Shown: positions 34,945-44,940, numbered from the stretch's first letter. The stretch is 64,000 bases of DNA from Paraburkholderia diazotrophica (GCF_900108945.1 NZ_FNYE01000005.1:62001-126000), one strand, 5' to 3'. Made by a program: numbers and translations. Notes: a model not told the origin generated them from the letters alone.

Positions 34945-36054
34945 TTACGATGCCGCGATGCCGCGACGGCGCACGCGATAGTTGACGAACAGATCGGCGC
35001 CCAGCAGGCAGAACAGCAGCAGCCCCTGGAACACACCGGACAACGCTTGCGGCAGCTGCATCGACGTCTGCACGGCCTCGCCGCCGAGGTACAGCAGCGC
35101 CATCAGCAGACTCGCGAGCACGATGCCGACGGGATGCAGCCGCCCGACGAACACGACGATGATCGCGGTGAAGCCATAGCCCGGCGACCACGTCGCCTGC
35201 AACTGACCGATGGGGCCCGCGATCTCGCCCATGCCCGCGAGGCCCGCCAGCGCGCCGCTGATGAGCAGCGACGTCCAGATCGTCTTCTTGTCCGAGAAGC
35301 CCGCGTAGCGGGCGGCGAGCGGCGCCAGACCGCCGACGTTCATCCGGAAGCCCGCGAAGCTCTTGCGCATGAAGAGCCAGACGAGTGGGATCGCCACGAT
35401 CGTCACGAAGATCGATGCGTTCAGTCGCGTGCCGCGCATCAATTTCCAGTGCCAGTCGCCGTAGAACGTCGGGTACAGCGCGTCGCCCGTGAACATTTCG
35501 GAGAGCGGGAAGTTCATGCCCTGCGGGTCGCGCCACGGGCCACTCACCAGATAGATCAGCAATTGCGTCGCGACATAGGTGAGCATCAGGCTCGTGAGGA
35601 TTTCGTTCGTATTGAAGCGGCTCTTGAGCAGCGCCGGAATCGCCGCCCACGCCATGCCGCCGAGCATGCCGGCGATCATCATCGTCGGCAGGATCCACCA
35701 GCCCGTCGCCTGATCGAAGTAGATCGCGACGCCGCTCGCCGCAATGCCGCCCAGCACCATCTGCCCTTCCGCACCGATGTTCCACACGTTCGCGCGATAG
35801 CCGATCGCGAGACCCAGGCCGATCAGGCACAGCGGCGACGCCTTCAGCAACAGCTCGGACCAGCCGTTGACGCTCGAAAGCGGCTCGATGAAAAACGCGA
35901 CCATCGCCTGCACGGGATCGCGGCCGACAAGGCTGAAGATCAGAAAGCCGATCACGAGCGTCAGAAGCGCGGCGATCAGCGGCACGGCGAGCTGCATCGT
36001 TCGCGAGGGCGTCGTGCGCGCTTCGAGTCGATACGGAAGAATCATGGTGTGCAT
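34945..36054 (-). CDS. ABC transporter permease, nucleoside (BMP) type, first subunit
   Basis: 369 residues. An N-terminal cytoplasmic segment is followed by TM1 (LAVPLIAALLTLVIGFLIFS) and the family motif ANVWNIGAEGQMVLGGIAASG, then NEILTSLMLTYVATQLLIYL. It corresponds to YufP/NupP-type permeases of BMP-dependent nucleoside importers. It sits 22 bp upstream of the second permease gene and about 100 bp after the ATPase gene in operon order. Confidence 0.9.
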   Translation of the reverse strand: MHTMILPYRLEARTTPSRTMQLAVPLIAALLTLVIGFLIFSLVGRDPVQAMVAFFIEPLSSVNGWSELLLKASPLCLIGLGLAIGYRANVWNIGAEGQMVLGGIAASGVAIYFDQATGWWILPTMMIAGMLGGMAWAAIPALLKSRFNTNEILTSLMLTYVATQLLIYLVSGPWRDPQGMNFPLSEMFTGDALYPTFYGDWHWKLMRGTRLNASIFVTIVAIPLVWLFMRKSFAGFRMNVGGLAPLAARYAGFSDKKTIWTSLLISGALAGLAGMGEIAGPIGQLQATWSPGYGFTAIIVVFVGRLHPVGIVLASLLMALLYLGGEAVQTSMQLPQALSGVFQGLLLFCLLGADLFVNYRVRRRGIAAS

Positions 36055-36134
36055 GGTCGATGGGGTATCTGCGGTTTGATGCAGGCTCGCGTGAGACGCG
36101 TCGAGTCGTGCATGTGCCGATTGAGTGCGCCGTT

Positions 36135-36175
36135 ATGCATGCGCCTCGTCATTCATGCACTGTCATGCATGCGCC
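36135..36175. repeat. ATGCATGCGCC direct repeat at the 3' end of the ATPase gene
   Basis: An identical 11-mer occurs at 36135-36145 and 36165-36175. The right copy includes the last codons and stop of the ATPase gene. Its origin by slippage or small duplication is conjectural. Confidence 0.45.
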
Positions 36176-37785
36176 GGTTGACCGGCAGACGGCGGCGCGC
36201 CTTCGCGATCACCGAAGAGACCGGCCATCCAGCGGCCGATTTCTTCCGCGTTCGTGTCGCCCGTCTTGCGCGACGGCGACAGACGCCCGCGCGCCAGCAC
36301 AGCCAGGCGATCGCAAATGTCGAACAGTTCTTCGAGCTCCTCGGAGATCACCAGAATCGCGACGCCGCGCGCCGACAGATCCAGCAACTGCTGCCGGATG
36401 AACGCGGCCGCGCCGACGTCGACGCCCCATGTCGGCTGCGCGACGACGAGCACCTTCGGCGCCTGCAAAATCTCGCGCCCGACGATGAACTTCTGCAGAT
36501 TGCCGCCCGACAGGCTCTGCGCGAGCGCGCCCTCGCCGCCGCAGCGCACGTCGAAGGCTTCGATGCAGCGCGTCGCGAACGCCCGCATCGCGCCCGCATT
36601 GATCCAGCCCGAGCGGACCATCTGCTGCCGGTGCGCCGTCAACAGCGCGTTCTCCGCGAGCGACATCGCGGGGACGGCGCCGCGTCCCAGACGCTCTTCG
36701 GGCACGAACGCGAAGCCCAGCTTGCGGCGCGCGGCGGCGCCCAGCTTGCCGGCGGGCTTGCCGCAGATCGTCACGGCATCCGCGCGATGGCCCTTGTTGG
36801 CCTTGTGTTCGCCCGACAGCGCGGCGAGCAGTTCGGCCTGCCCGTTGCCCGACACGCCTGCGATGCCGAAGATCTCGCCCGCATGCACGCTGAAGGACAC
36901 ATCGTCGAGCGACGTGCCGAACGGATCATCGCTCGACGACGACAGATGCTTCACGTCGAGCAGCACGTCGCCCGGCGTGTGCGCGCGGCGTTCGTAATCG
37001 GGCAGCGAATGGCCGACCATCAGTTGCGCCAGCGACGCTTGCGTTTCTTCGCGCGGCTTCACGTGGCCCGTCACCTTGCCGCCGCGCATCACGGTCGCCG
37101 TGTCGCAGAGCTCCTGGATTTCGTCGAGCTTGTGGCTGATGTAGAGAATGCTGCAGCCCTCCGACGCGAGACGGCGCAGCGTCTCGAACAGCTTGCGCAC
37201 GGCTTGCGGCGTGAGCACGGAAGTCGGCTCGTCCATGATCAGCAAACGCGGGTTCTGCAGCAGGCAGCGCACGATCTCGACGCGTTGCCGCTCGCCGACC
37301 GTGAGGCTGTGCACGTGACGCTGCGGATCGATGTCGAGCCCATAGTCCGCCGACACCTCGCGGATACGTTTGCCGAGCGCCTTCAGATCGAACGGTTCGT
37401 CGAGCGCGAGCGCAATGTTTTCGCCGACCGTCAGCGTCTCGAACAGCGAGAAGTGCTGAAACACCATGCCGATGCCGAGCTTGCGCGCGGCAGCGGGACT
37501 CGCGATCTCGACGGGCTGTCCTTCCCAGCGGATTTCGCCTGCATCCGGCCGCACCGCGCCGTAGATGATCTTCATCAGCGTGCTCTTGCCCGCGCCGTTT
37601 TCACCGAGCACCGCGTGGATTTCGCCGGGCGCGACAATCAGCGTGACGTCGTCGTTGGCGCGCACGGCGGGATACTGCTTGCTGATGCCCGTGAGCGCGA
37701 GGCGCGGTGTGGCGCCGCCGCTACGGTTTGCGCCGCTTGCGTGTGCGCTGCCGCCCGTCGGGCTGACTGAAGATGTGTCGCTCAT
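36163..37785 (-). CDS. Duplicated ABC ATPase of the nucleoside importer (RbsA/MglA type)
   Basis: 540 residues with two fused ABC domains. The first has a full Walker A (GENGAGKST, about residues 61-69) and signature LTVGERQR. The second has the degenerate P-loop VSGNGQAEL usual for this family, with signature LSGGNLQK and AQPTWGVDVGA. It energises nucleoside uptake with the two permeases and the BMP protein. The start at 37785 (MSDTSSVSPTGG) precedes a poorly conserved Gly/Ser leader of about 28 residues. It is the first gene of the operon, divergent from a LysR regulator. Confidence 0.92.
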   Translation of the reverse strand: MSDTSSVSPTGGSAHASGANRSGGATPRLALTGISKQYPAVRANDDVTLIVAPGEIHAVLGENGAGKSTLMKIIYGAVRPDAGEIRWEGQPVEIASPAAARKLGIGMVFQHFSLFETLTVGENIALALDEPFDLKALGKRIREVSADYGLDIDPQRHVHSLTVGERQRVEIVRCLLQNPRLLIMDEPTSVLTPQAVRKLFETLRRLASEGCSILYISHKLDEIQELCDTATVMRGGKVTGHVKPREETQASLAQLMVGHSLPDYERRAHTPGDVLLDVKHLSSSSDDPFGTSLDDVSFSVHAGEIFGIAGVSGNGQAELLAALSGEHKANKGHRADAVTICGKPAGKLGAAARRKLGFAFVPEERLGRGAVPAMSLAENALLTAHRQQMVRSGWINAGAMRAFATRCIEAFDVRCGGEGALAQSLSGGNLQKFIVGREILQAPKVLVVAQPTWGVDVGAAAFIRQQLLDLSARGVAILVISEELEELFDICDRLAVLARGRLSPSRKTGDTNAEEIGRWMAGLFGDREGAPPSAGQPAHA

Positions 37786-38053
37786 GTTGTTCCGTATTAC
37801 GCGTGATGCCGCCAGCACGCGGCCTGACGCGTTTCCCCGATTGAATCGCCCGCCTGGACGCGCGTGTCGTGGTGCCGCAGCCGGTCGACGATACCGAAAT
37901 CGACCCCATCAGTCGAGCCGCCAAAATTCCCGCAGAGCCGCGCCACTGCACGGTTTGCGGGTATCCCTCCCTTGACGGTCCCTTATCTCTATATTAAAAC
38001 GCATATAGCCCCACACTAGTTCGATCAGCCTGAACATATATTTCGGAGAAGTC

Positions 38054-38983
38054 ATGAGCCAACAACGCGAGGCGATCGACACTTACCTACTGCGCGTCTT
38101 GCACACTCTTTTGATGGAGCGCAGCGTCACGCGCGCCGCCGTCAAACTGAACCAGTCCCAACCCGCCATCAGCGCCGCGCTGCGACGGCTGCGCGACATC
38201 ACCGGCGATCCGCTGCTCGTGCGCGGCAAATCCGGCATGGTGCCGACCGAGTACGGACTGCGCCTGCTCGAACCCGTCCAGAATGCACTGCGCGAGATCG
38301 AACGCATTAAATTTCAGCAGCACAACTTCGACCCCGCTACGTCGATCCGCTGCTACCGGATCGGCTGCCCGGACTACCTAAACGTGCTGTTCGTGCCGAC
38401 TGTCGTCGAGCGCTTCCGCCAGGCGGCGCCGAACGCGACACTAGAGTTCCACTCGCTCGGGCCCGCGTTCGACTATGAACTGGCACTCGAGGACGGCAAG
38501 CTCGACATCGTCGTCGGCAACTGGCCGGAACCACCTGAGCAGCTGCACCTGTCGAATCTGTTCGTCGACCAGATCGTGTGCCTGATGAGCAACACGCACC
38601 CATTCGCCCGGCGCGGCGGCCTGACGCTCGACCAGTACCTGAACGCGCCGCATCTCGCGCCGACGCCCTATTCCGTCGGCCAGCGCGGCGCGATCGACGT
38701 CCATCTGGCCCGCGAGCGCCTGAAGCGCCACGTCGTCGTCACGCTGCCGTACTTCAACCTCGCGCCTTACGTGCTGATCAAGTCGGACCTGATCTTCACG
38801 ACGACGCGCCTCTTCGCCGACTACTACGCGAAGTTCCTGCCGCTGACCGTCGTGCCCGCGCCGCTCGACTTCCCGCCAATGCAGTATTACCAGTTGTGGC
38901 ACGAGCGCGTGCACTACTCCGATGAAGTGCGCTGGTTGCGCAGCCTCGTCGCGGAGGCAACTAAAACGCTCGTCGACAAGTGA
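38054..38983 (+). CDS. LysR-family regulator divergent from the nucleoside importer
   Basis: 309 residues. A winged helix-turn-helix at the N-terminus (MERSVTRAAVKLNQSQPAISAALRRL) is followed by a periplasmic-binding-protein-like effector domain (IRCYRIGCPDYLNVLFVPTVVERF). GGAGAAG precedes the ATG. It is transcribed away from the ABC operon over a ~270-bp intergenic region whose A/T-rich part (37981-38045) probably holds both promoters and the LysR site. By position it should control purine or nucleoside uptake, perhaps also the deaminase to its right. The effector is unknown. Confidence 0.88.
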   Translation: MSQQREAIDTYLLRVLHTLLMERSVTRAAVKLNQSQPAISAALRRLRDITGDPLLVRGKSGMVPTEYGLRLLEPVQNALREIERIKFQQHNFDPATSIRCYRIGCPDYLNVLFVPTVVERFRQAAPNATLEFHSLGPAFDYELALEDGKLDIVVGNWPEPPEQLHLSNLFVDQIVCLMSNTHPFARRGGLTLDQYLNAPHLAPTPYSVGQRGAIDVHLARERLKRHVVVTLPYFNLAPYVLIKSDLIFTTTRLFADYYAKFLPLTVVPAPLDFPPMQYYQLWHERVHYSDEVRWLRSLVAEATKTLVDK

Positions 38984-39012
38984 AGCGCGACGAAGTAAGC
39001 ACTATGTTGCAG

Positions 39013-39034
39013 GCGGCGGTTGCCAAACCGCCGC
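39013..39034 (+). terminator. Intrinsic terminator of the lysR gene
   Basis: GCGGCGGTT GCCA AACCGCCGC followed by TTTGCTTTT, 30 bp after the lysR stop. Confidence 0.88.
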
Positions 39035-39041
39035 TTTGCTT

Positions 39042-40451
39042 TTAAGCGGCACTTTCGTACAGCGACTTCGCAAGGCGGTTGTGCCGTTCGATCACGGGGC
39101 CGAGGTCCACCGTCGTCAGCACGCCGTCCTTCACTACGATTTTTCCGCCGATCACGCTCGTCGATACCTGCGACGGCGCACAGAACACGAGCGCCGCGAC
39201 GGGATCATGCAGTGCGCCCGCAAAAAGCGGCTGACGCAGATCGAACGACACGAAATCCGCGGCCATGCCGGGAGCCAGCGCGCCGATATCGTCGCGGTTC
39301 AGCACCTTCGCGCCGCCGAGCGTCGCGATTTCGAGCGCTTCGCGCGCGGTCATCGCGTCGGGCCCGAAACCGACCCGCTGCAGCAGCAACGCCTGGCGCA
39401 CTTCGGCGATCATCTGCGCGCCATCGTTCGACGCCGACCCGTCGACGCCCAGCCCGACGGGCACGCCCGCCAGCCGCATCTTCTTCACGGGCGCGATGCC
39501 CGACGCGAGCCGCATGTTCGAGCACGGACAGTGCGCGACGCCCGTTCCCGTGCGCGCGAACAGGCCGATGCCGGCATCGTCGAGTTGCACGCAGTGCGCA
39601 TGCCAGACGTCGCGGCCGATCCAGCCCAGGTCCTCGGCATACTCGGCCGGCGTCATGCCGAACTTCTCGCGGCTGTATGCAATATCGTTCACGTTCTCGG
39701 CGAGGTGCGTATGCAGCGACACGCCGTAATGCCGCGCCAGTGCAGCCGATTCGCGCATCAGATCGCGGCTCACCGAAAACGGCGAGCACGGCGCAACGAC
39801 GACACGCAGCATCGCGTAGCGCCCTTCGTCGTGATACGCCTCGATCAGCCGTTGCGTGTCCTTCAGGATGTCCGCTTCGCTTTCGACGACAGAATCGGGC
39901 GGCAGGCCGCCGTCCTTCTGTCCAACACTCATGCTCCCGCGGCTTGCATGAAAACGCATGCCGATGCGGCGCGCGGCGACGATGCTGTCGTCGAGACGGC
40001 TGCCGTTCGGATAGATGTACAGGTGATCGCTCGACGTCGTGCAGCCTGAGAGCAGCAGTTCCGCCATCGCCGTCAGCGTCGAAATCTCGATCATCTCCGG
40101 CGTGAGATTCGCCCACACCCTGTACAGGTTCGTCAGCCAGCCGAATAGCTCGGCGTTCTGCGCGGCGGGAATCGCGCGCGTCAGGCTCTGATACATGTGA
40201 TGGTGCGTGTTGACGAGCCCGGGAATGACAAGATGCCCCGACATGTCGAGAATTTCGTCGGCCGTGTCCGGCAGTTCCGCGGTCCTGCCGACGGCGACGA
40301 TCCGGTGGTCTTCGATATAGAGGCCGCCGTCGCGCACTTCGCGCCGCTCGCCGTCCATCGTCACGAGCACGTCTGCGTGCCGGACCAGCATCGTCTTGCC
40401 GCGCTGGCCGGTTGTTCGCGTTGCGCCCGTTGGGTGGGTTTGCATCGTCAT
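39042..40451 (-). CDS. Amidohydrolase, 8-oxoguanine / guanine deaminase type
   Basis: 469 residues of the metal-dependent amidohydrolase superfamily. The zinc site is visible as NTHHH (residues 81-85), then HTHLAEN, HAHCVQLDD and a late GVDGSASND aspartate. The sequence around ELFGWLTNLYRVWANLTPE and LLLSGCTTSSDHLYIYPNG matches 8-oxoguanine deaminases and related guanine/hydroxyatrazine deaminases. It would convert an aminopurine to its oxo form, feeding the urate pathway encoded on both sides. The ATG at 40451 has GGAG 6 bp upstream. Later in-frame ATGs (40445, 40391) remain possible. It converges with lysR and diverges from uraH. Confidence 0.85.
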   Translation of the reverse strand: MTMQTHPTGATRTTGQRGKTMLVRHADVLVTMDGERREVRDGGLYIEDHRIVAVGRTAELPDTADEILDMSGHLVIPGLVNTHHHMYQSLTRAIPAAQNAELFGWLTNLYRVWANLTPEMIEISTLTAMAELLLSGCTTSSDHLYIYPNGSRLDDSIVAARRIGMRFHASRGSMSVGQKDGGLPPDSVVESEADILKDTQRLIEAYHDEGRYAMLRVVVAPCSPFSVSRDLMRESAALARHYGVSLHTHLAENVNDIAYSREKFGMTPAEYAEDLGWIGRDVWHAHCVQLDDAGIGLFARTGTGVAHCPCSNMRLASGIAPVKKMRLAGVPVGLGVDGSASNDGAQMIAEVRQALLLQRVGFGPDAMTAREALEIATLGGAKVLNRDDIGALAPGMAADFVSFDLRQPLFAGALHDPVAALVFCAPSQVSTSVIGGKIVVKDGVLTTVDLGPVIERHNRLAKSLYESAA

Positions 40452-41081
40452 TCGTTTCTCCAGTGCCGCCCTGTCCGCCGCCTCGCGATGCCGCTGTCGC
40501 TGCATTCGGCTGCATAGGATTGCATGCCGTCGGTTTCTGCTGCATCGAGCTGCACGCGATCATTGTCCGCGGCAGTCCGGGCGAGTGCAAAAGTCGTTCG
40601 AACGCGATGTCGCCGGCACGCCACCGTGCCGCCGCGTCCCGTTCGAACGCCGTTGGCCCGGTTACCCGGCGCGCTCCGCCGTCTTCGGGATGCACGGCCG
40701 CGCCGTGCATGGGCGTAACCTTCGTGCAACAAAATTGCGCTGGCAACTCGGGCGGTTGCGATACCCGGATTCACGCAGTGCATATAGTCGGTATTTTTGG
40801 TGCCGGTACGATCGAGCAAGCACTCGAGCAAGCGCAGCCATACCGTTCCGGAATGCACTCGACTGCCTGTGCAGAGGCAGTCAACGGGCCGTCATGCGGC
40901 AGCGATTATCTTTCCTATCGCTCGCTCTCGCAGATGAACAATGTTTCTACAATGGATGTCACGGCGCTCGCTTCAATCCGCCGACGGGTATGTAGCCACT
41001 GACGTGGAGCCTCGATCCGCCGCAAACTGTGATGGATCGGGCCGCCGCTGAAACCTCGCATCTACACAAGGACAATCGCGA
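40452..41081. other. Divergent intergenic region deaminase / uraH
   Basis: About 630 bp without a convincing gene. The left part (40498-40552) has four to five close CTGCAT/TTGCAT words. GTGCAACAAAATTGCGC at 40723-40739 is a short imperfect inverted repeat. Promoters for the deaminase and for uraH-puuD must lie here. The long open frames across it have no recognisable domain and look like GC shadows. Confidence 0.4.
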
Positions 41082-41435
41082 ATGGGCAAGCTCACTACCC
41101 ACGTGCTGGACACGGCAAACGGCCGTCCCGGCGCCGATATCAAGGTCGAACTGTTTGCGCTTTCCGGCGACACGCGCCGCGCGCTCAAGACCACCATCAC
41201 CAATCACGATGGCCGCTGCAACGAGCCGCTGCTCGAAGGCGATGCACTGACTGTCGGCGAATATGAACTCGTGTTCCATGCGGGCGACTACTTCGCGTCG
41301 GTCGGCACCGAAGTGCCGGAGCCGCGCTTCGTCGATCGTGTCGTACTGCGTTTCGGTATCGCCGATGCAGGTGCGCATTATCACGTACCGCTACTGGTGT
41401 CGCCGTGGTCGTACAGCACCTATCGCGGCAGCTGA
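41082..41435 (+). CDS. uraH: 5-hydroxyisourate hydrolase
   Basis: 117 residues, a transthyretin-like protein that hydrolyses 5-hydroxyisourate to OHCU, the second step of urate breakdown. Diagnostic features are present: THVLDTANGRPG at the N-terminus with His7, the central TNHDGR Arg, HYHVPLLVSPWSYSTYRGS at the end, and the C-terminal YRGS tetrapeptide that distinguishes HIU hydrolases from transthyretin. AAGGA lies 9 bp before the ATG. It precedes puuD in the same direction, which makes its substrate. Confidence 0.96.
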   Translation: MGKLTTHVLDTANGRPGADIKVELFALSGDTRRALKTTITNHDGRCNEPLLEGDALTVGEYELVFHAGDYFASVGTEVPEPRFVDRVVLRFGIADAGAHYHVPLLVSPWSYSTYRGS

Positions 41436-41661
41436 CGCGGAACGAAGCCGCGCAGCGTACACGTGCGCATGCGTTTCGCCGATGACATGGAGACATTCGC
41501 GAAGCGCAAGGCGGATAGACGCGGTCCATCAGTACCCGAGTTCATCTTATTGTCGTTGCATGCACTGAACCCCTCGCGGACATGCAGCGGCGCAACAGCA
41601 TCGCATTGCGCGCAGTACACGAGATGCTGCGCGAACAACGAATCAGGAGTGGAGGAGTTTC

Positions 41662-42855
41662 ATGGAAGGCTTTATTACCGACTGGCTGAATCTCGCGATT
41701 CGCTGGTTTCACGTGATCGCCGCAATCGCCTGGATCGGCGAGTCGTTCTATTTCGTCGCTCTCGATAACAGCCTGAAGCCGCCTACGGACCCGAACCAGC
41801 GCCGGCGCGGCGTGTTCGGTGAACTGTGGCACGTGCACGGCGGCGGCTTCTACAACATGCAAAAGTACACCGTCGCGCCGCCGGAGATGCCCGACGACCT
41901 GCACTGGTCGAAGTGGCCGTCATACACGACGTGGCTTTCCGGTTTCGGCCTCTTCACCGTGCTGTACCTGTTCGCGCCGAACACGTATCTGATCGACAAG
42001 AACGTGCTCGATATGGGCCCCGTCGTCGCGATCTTCTCGGCACTCGGCTTCCTCGCGGCAGGCTGGATCGTCTACGACTCGCTGTGCCGCATCCTCGGCA
42101 ACAAGGACAAGCTGCTCGGCATCTGCGTCGGCATCTACGTGCTGATCGCTGCCTTTCTCGCATGTCACATCTTCGCGGGCCGCGCAGCGTATCTGATCAT
42201 GGGCGCGATGCTCGCGACGATCATGTCGGCGAATGTGTTCTTCGTGATCATTCCCGGCCAGCGCAAGATGGTCGACGCGATGCTCAAGGGCGACACGCCG
42301 AACCCGATCTACGGCAAGCGCGGCAAGCAGCGCTCCGTGCACAACACGTACTTCACGTTGCCCGTTGTGTTTGCAATGCTGTCGAACCACTACGCGATGA
42401 CGTACACGCATCCGTACAACTGGGCAGTGCTCATCGTGATCATGCTGGCAGGCGCGCTGATCCGCCAGTTCTTCGTGATGCGTCACCGCGGCCAGGTGCT
42501 GTGGTATCTCCCTCTCGCCGGCGTTGCGCTGATGTTCGGCGCGCTGTTCTGGACGATGCCGAGGCCGGTCGTGCCCGTCGCGGAAGCTGCGAATGCGCCC
42601 GTCGTGAAGACGGCCGATATCGTGCCCGTGCTGCAGCAACGCTGCGTCGCGTGCCACTCCGCGCATCCGACGCTGATGGGCAGCGCGCCCGCCGGCGTGC
42701 TGCTCGATACGCCCGACGAAATTTCGATGAACGCGCAACGCATCTATCAGCAGGCTGTGACGCTCAAGGCAATGCCGCTCGGCAACGTCACGCACATGAC
42801 CGACGGCGAACGGCAACAGATCGCCGCGTGGTTTCAGGGTGGCGCAGTGAAATAA
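41662..42855 (+). CDS. puuD: Membrane urate hydroxylase (cytochrome c-linked urate oxidase)
   Basis: 397 residues. The N-terminal ~300 form the integral-membrane PuuD domain (about eight helices, starting DWLNLAIRWFHVIAAIAWIG), which oxidises urate to 5-hydroxyisourate. The C-terminus carries a cytochrome c domain with CVACH (residues 328-332) and a distal Met region (KAMPLGNVTHMTDGE). Electrons therefore go to the respiratory chain rather than to oxygen with release of peroxide. A strong GGAGGAG site precedes the ATG. It lies 226 bp after uraH and is probably in the same transcription unit or regulon. Confidence 0.95.
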   Translation: MEGFITDWLNLAIRWFHVIAAIAWIGESFYFVALDNSLKPPTDPNQRRRGVFGELWHVHGGGFYNMQKYTVAPPEMPDDLHWSKWPSYTTWLSGFGLFTVLYLFAPNTYLIDKNVLDMGPVVAIFSALGFLAAGWIVYDSLCRILGNKDKLLGICVGIYVLIAAFLACHIFAGRAAYLIMGAMLATIMSANVFFVIIPGQRKMVDAMLKGDTPNPIYGKRGKQRSVHNTYFTLPVVFAMLSNHYAMTYTHPYNWAVLIVIMLAGALIRQFFVMRHRGQVLWYLPLAGVALMFGALFWTMPRPVVPVAEAANAPVVKTADIVPVLQQRCVACHSAHPTLMGSAPAGVLLDTPDEISMNAQRIYQQAVTLKAMPLGNVTHMTDGERQQIAAWFQGGAVK

Positions 42856-43296
42856 CAGACGAGGTGTCGATGACGGGCGCGAGCCCGTTTCTTCGAGGTT
42901 GGCGGGCTGTTCGCGCAAGCGGCAGCCCGTCTTCTTTGCGCCTGGCAACTGCACTGGACCGCATGTTTGCGTGCGGATGAATCGATGCCGGCGTGTTCGC
43001 AACCCAACGCGAGAGCATGCGCATTTAGCAGGTGTTTTGCAGCGTTGCGTCTATAAGCTGGATGCTGCCGATTGTGCCCCCTCGCGCTTCAATAGTCGGC
43101 AAATCGCTTCGGAGCAAAGCCTGCTCGAAGACTACCTGCTCGCTCTGTTCCGCGAAGAATTTTCATTGCGCCCAATGCGCAACGCGACACATCGTCAGCC
43201 GCTGCGTAGCCCGAAGAAGAGCATGCCGTTCAAAGGCTCGTCGAACTCGAAAGCAATCGACGCGGCGGGTCCCTCCGATCCCAAACCCGCCAACAA
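42856..43296. other. Gap between convergent puuD and allA
   Basis: About 440 bp between convergent operons, flanked by the terminators at 42903 and 43297. The middle (43030-43280) has lower GC than its neighbours. In one frame it reads SEQSLLEDYLLALFREEFSLRP, which could be a decayed coding fragment. No family was recognised, so no gene is called. Confidence 0.35.
42903..42929 (+). terminator. Probable terminator of uraH-puuD
   Basis: CGGGCTG / CAGCCCG, a 7-bp stem with a 13-base loop, followed by TCTTCTTT, about 50 bp past puuD. Confidence 0.5.
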
Positions 43297-43334
43297 AATA
43301 GCCCATCGCGGACATTCATCCGCGATGGGCTATT
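43297..43334 (-). terminator. Intrinsic terminator of the allantoin operon
   Basis: 16-bp perfect arms around CATTCA, with the core TAGCCCATCGCGGA / TCCGCGATGGGCTA. The minus strand continues TTTTG, 50 bp after the allA stop. Confidence 0.9.
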
Positions 43335-43381
43335 CCCTTATTACCCAAGCACCGCGTACGATGCGATGCATGCCACCACAC

Positions 43382-43897
43382 TCAAACCGCTACAGCGCTC
43401 AACGCCTCTTCAGTAAGCCACAGCGAAGCCCTGAGATCCTGCTCGTTGAGATTGAGTCCTTCGCCGCCGCGATCGACAACGATGAAATCGCTCACTTCAC
43501 CCAACGCGATCAGCGGATGGTGCCACACGCCCTTCGCGTAGTTCACGCCCTGCCAGCCGCTCGTGACGAATGCGCGGACCTTCGGCTCATCGAGTGCGCC
43601 GACCGGCGCGACCACGACGAGATACGGCTTGTCGTTCAACGGAATGAACGCCTGGCTCCCGAGCGGATGGCGTTCGACCATCTTCACTTCGAACGGCAGG
43701 ACCCGCGGCTGCCCGCGAAACAGATTGACGAGCGTGCGGCCGTCCTGATCGGCGACATCGACTTTCGCGAGATCGTGATAACGGATCGTCGTACCGAGGT
43801 TGATCGGAATCTGCTTCGCGCCTTCCAGCTCGATCACGTCGCCGAACGGCGCGAACGCTTCGCGTGTCAGCGGTTCGATGGCGAGTGTCTTCATCAT
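43382..43897 (-). CDS. allA: Ureidoglycolate lyase
   Basis: 171 residues. It cleaves ureidoglycolate to glyoxylate and urea, the last step of allantoate use. Family features are present: [19 protein letters not shown] at the N-terminus, [30 protein letters not shown], then [25 protein letters not shown] near the C-terminus. Tandem ATG codons at 43897 and 43894 overlap the alc stop (ATGATGA), so translation is coupled to allantoicase. It is the last gene of the operon. Confidence 0.94.
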   Translation of the reverse strand: MMKTLAIEPLTREAFAPFGDVIELEGAKQIPINLGTTIRYHDLAKVDVADQDGRTLVNLFRGQPRVLPFEVKMVERHPLGSQAFIPLNDKPYLVVVAPVGALDEPKVRAFVTSGWQGVNYAKGVWHHPLIALGEVSDFIVVDRGGEGLNLNEQDLRASLWLTEEALSAVAV

Positions 43898-44904
43898 GCG
43901 AGCGTGCCCCACAGACGCAGACGCGACACACCTCCGTCCGGAATGATGTTGAAGCGGACATGCGTGACAGGGCCGAGCGCAGCAATCTCGCTTTCGAAGA
44001 AATGCTGCTTGTCCATCTGCAGCTTCTGTTCGCCGAGCAGCACCGGCCAGAACATCGCCTGCGTGATCAGCGAGCTGTCGGTGCCGCCCGTCACATAGGC
44101 GGCCTGGAGCGAACAGCGATCGGGAAAGTTGCCCTTGAAGTGCGCCGTATCGACTTCGATCTTCTTGATGATGCCCGGCTGCGCGAGCGCGACGATCGCC
44201 CAGTCGTTGCCCGGCTCGCGGCGTCGGCGCGTTTCCCAGCCGTCACCCATGTTCACGCCGCGGCCCGGCATCAAGAGCGTCGACGCAGCGCCGAAGTGCT
44301 GATTGTTCGCGGCAACCAGATACGCGCCGTTTTCCATCGCGGCCAGATCGAACAGATCGGTGCGGCTCGCGCCCGCCCAGTCGACTTGCGGCTGACCGTA
44401 CACGCGCAGGCGCGCGATGCCGCCGTCCGGATAGATGTTCACGCGCAAATGCGTGTACGCGTTCGTGTTGTCCACTTCGATGTAGTGGTGGCTATTGCCT
44501 TGCAGCGTCGTCGACGGAACGATCTCGGTCCATTGCGTCGACTGGTTCGGCGCGCCATCCGTCACGCGTGCCGCTTCCACCGATGCCGCCGGCGGAAAGT
44601 TGCCCGTGAAGTGGCTCGTATCGATGTCGAGTCCCTTGATGACGCCCGGACGCGCGAGCTTCACGATGCACCAGTCGTAGCCCGTCGTGCGCTTGCGGCG
44701 CGTCTCCCAGCCGTCCATCCACTTGCCGTGCTCGTCGTACTTGCCTGGGATGAAGACGGCGGGCTCCGGATTCAGCATGCGCTCCTTCGGTGCGAAGAAA
44801 TCGTCGCTGGATTCGAGCGCTTGTGCGCCAAGACGCGGGTCCGCGAGATTCACGAAACGGCGGGTGAATTCGGGTGCGTTGGGATCGAGAATCGGGAGTG
44901 CCAT
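43894..44904 (-). CDS. alc: Allantoicase
   Basis: 336 residues that hydrolyse allantoate to ureidoglycolate and urea. The protein is a tandem duplication. Each half holds the allantoicase repeat ([16 protein letters not shown] and [16 protein letters not shown] in the first, [16 protein letters not shown] and [16 protein letters not shown] in the second) and a LRV/FNI-YPDGG-ARLR strand pair. The ATG at 44904 follows AAGGACGA and starts [17 protein letters not shown]. The frame stays open 64 codons further upstream, but only because it reads through a 13-bp tandem repeat. That extension is not part of the enzyme. Confidence 0.94.
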   Translation of the reverse strand: MALPILDPNAPEFTRRFVNLADPRLGAQALESSDDFFAPKERMLNPEPAVFIPGKYDEHGKWMDGWETRRKRTTGYDWCIVKLARPGVIKGLDIDTSHFTGNFPPAASVEAARVTDGAPNQSTQWTEIVPSTTLQGNSHHYIEVDNTNAYTHLRVNIYPDGGIARLRVYGQPQVDWAGASRTDLFDLAAMENGAYLVAANNQHFGAASTLLMPGRGVNMGDGWETRRRREPGNDWAIVALAQPGIIKKIEVDTAHFKGNFPDRCSLQAAYVTGGTDSSLITQAMFWPVLLGEQKLQMDKQHFFESEIAALGPVTHVRFNIIPDGGVSRLRLWGTLA

Positions 44905-44940
44905 CTTTGTCGTCCTTACTATCGGGTTGTTGCTTTGTGT

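Noticed and set aside
34921..37770. 949-codon plus-strand frame opposite the nucleoside ABC operon
   Set aside because: Spans antisense to two permeases and the ATPase. Composition is Arg/Gln/His-rich and no domain is seen.
40412..41002. 197-codon frame between the deaminase gene and uraH
   Set aside because: Cys/Ala/Arg-rich composition, no domain, and it overlaps the expected divergent promoter region.
42899..43380. Possible gene between puuD and allA
   Set aside because: One stretch looks faintly protein-like, but there is no start signal, no family match and no sustained coding character.
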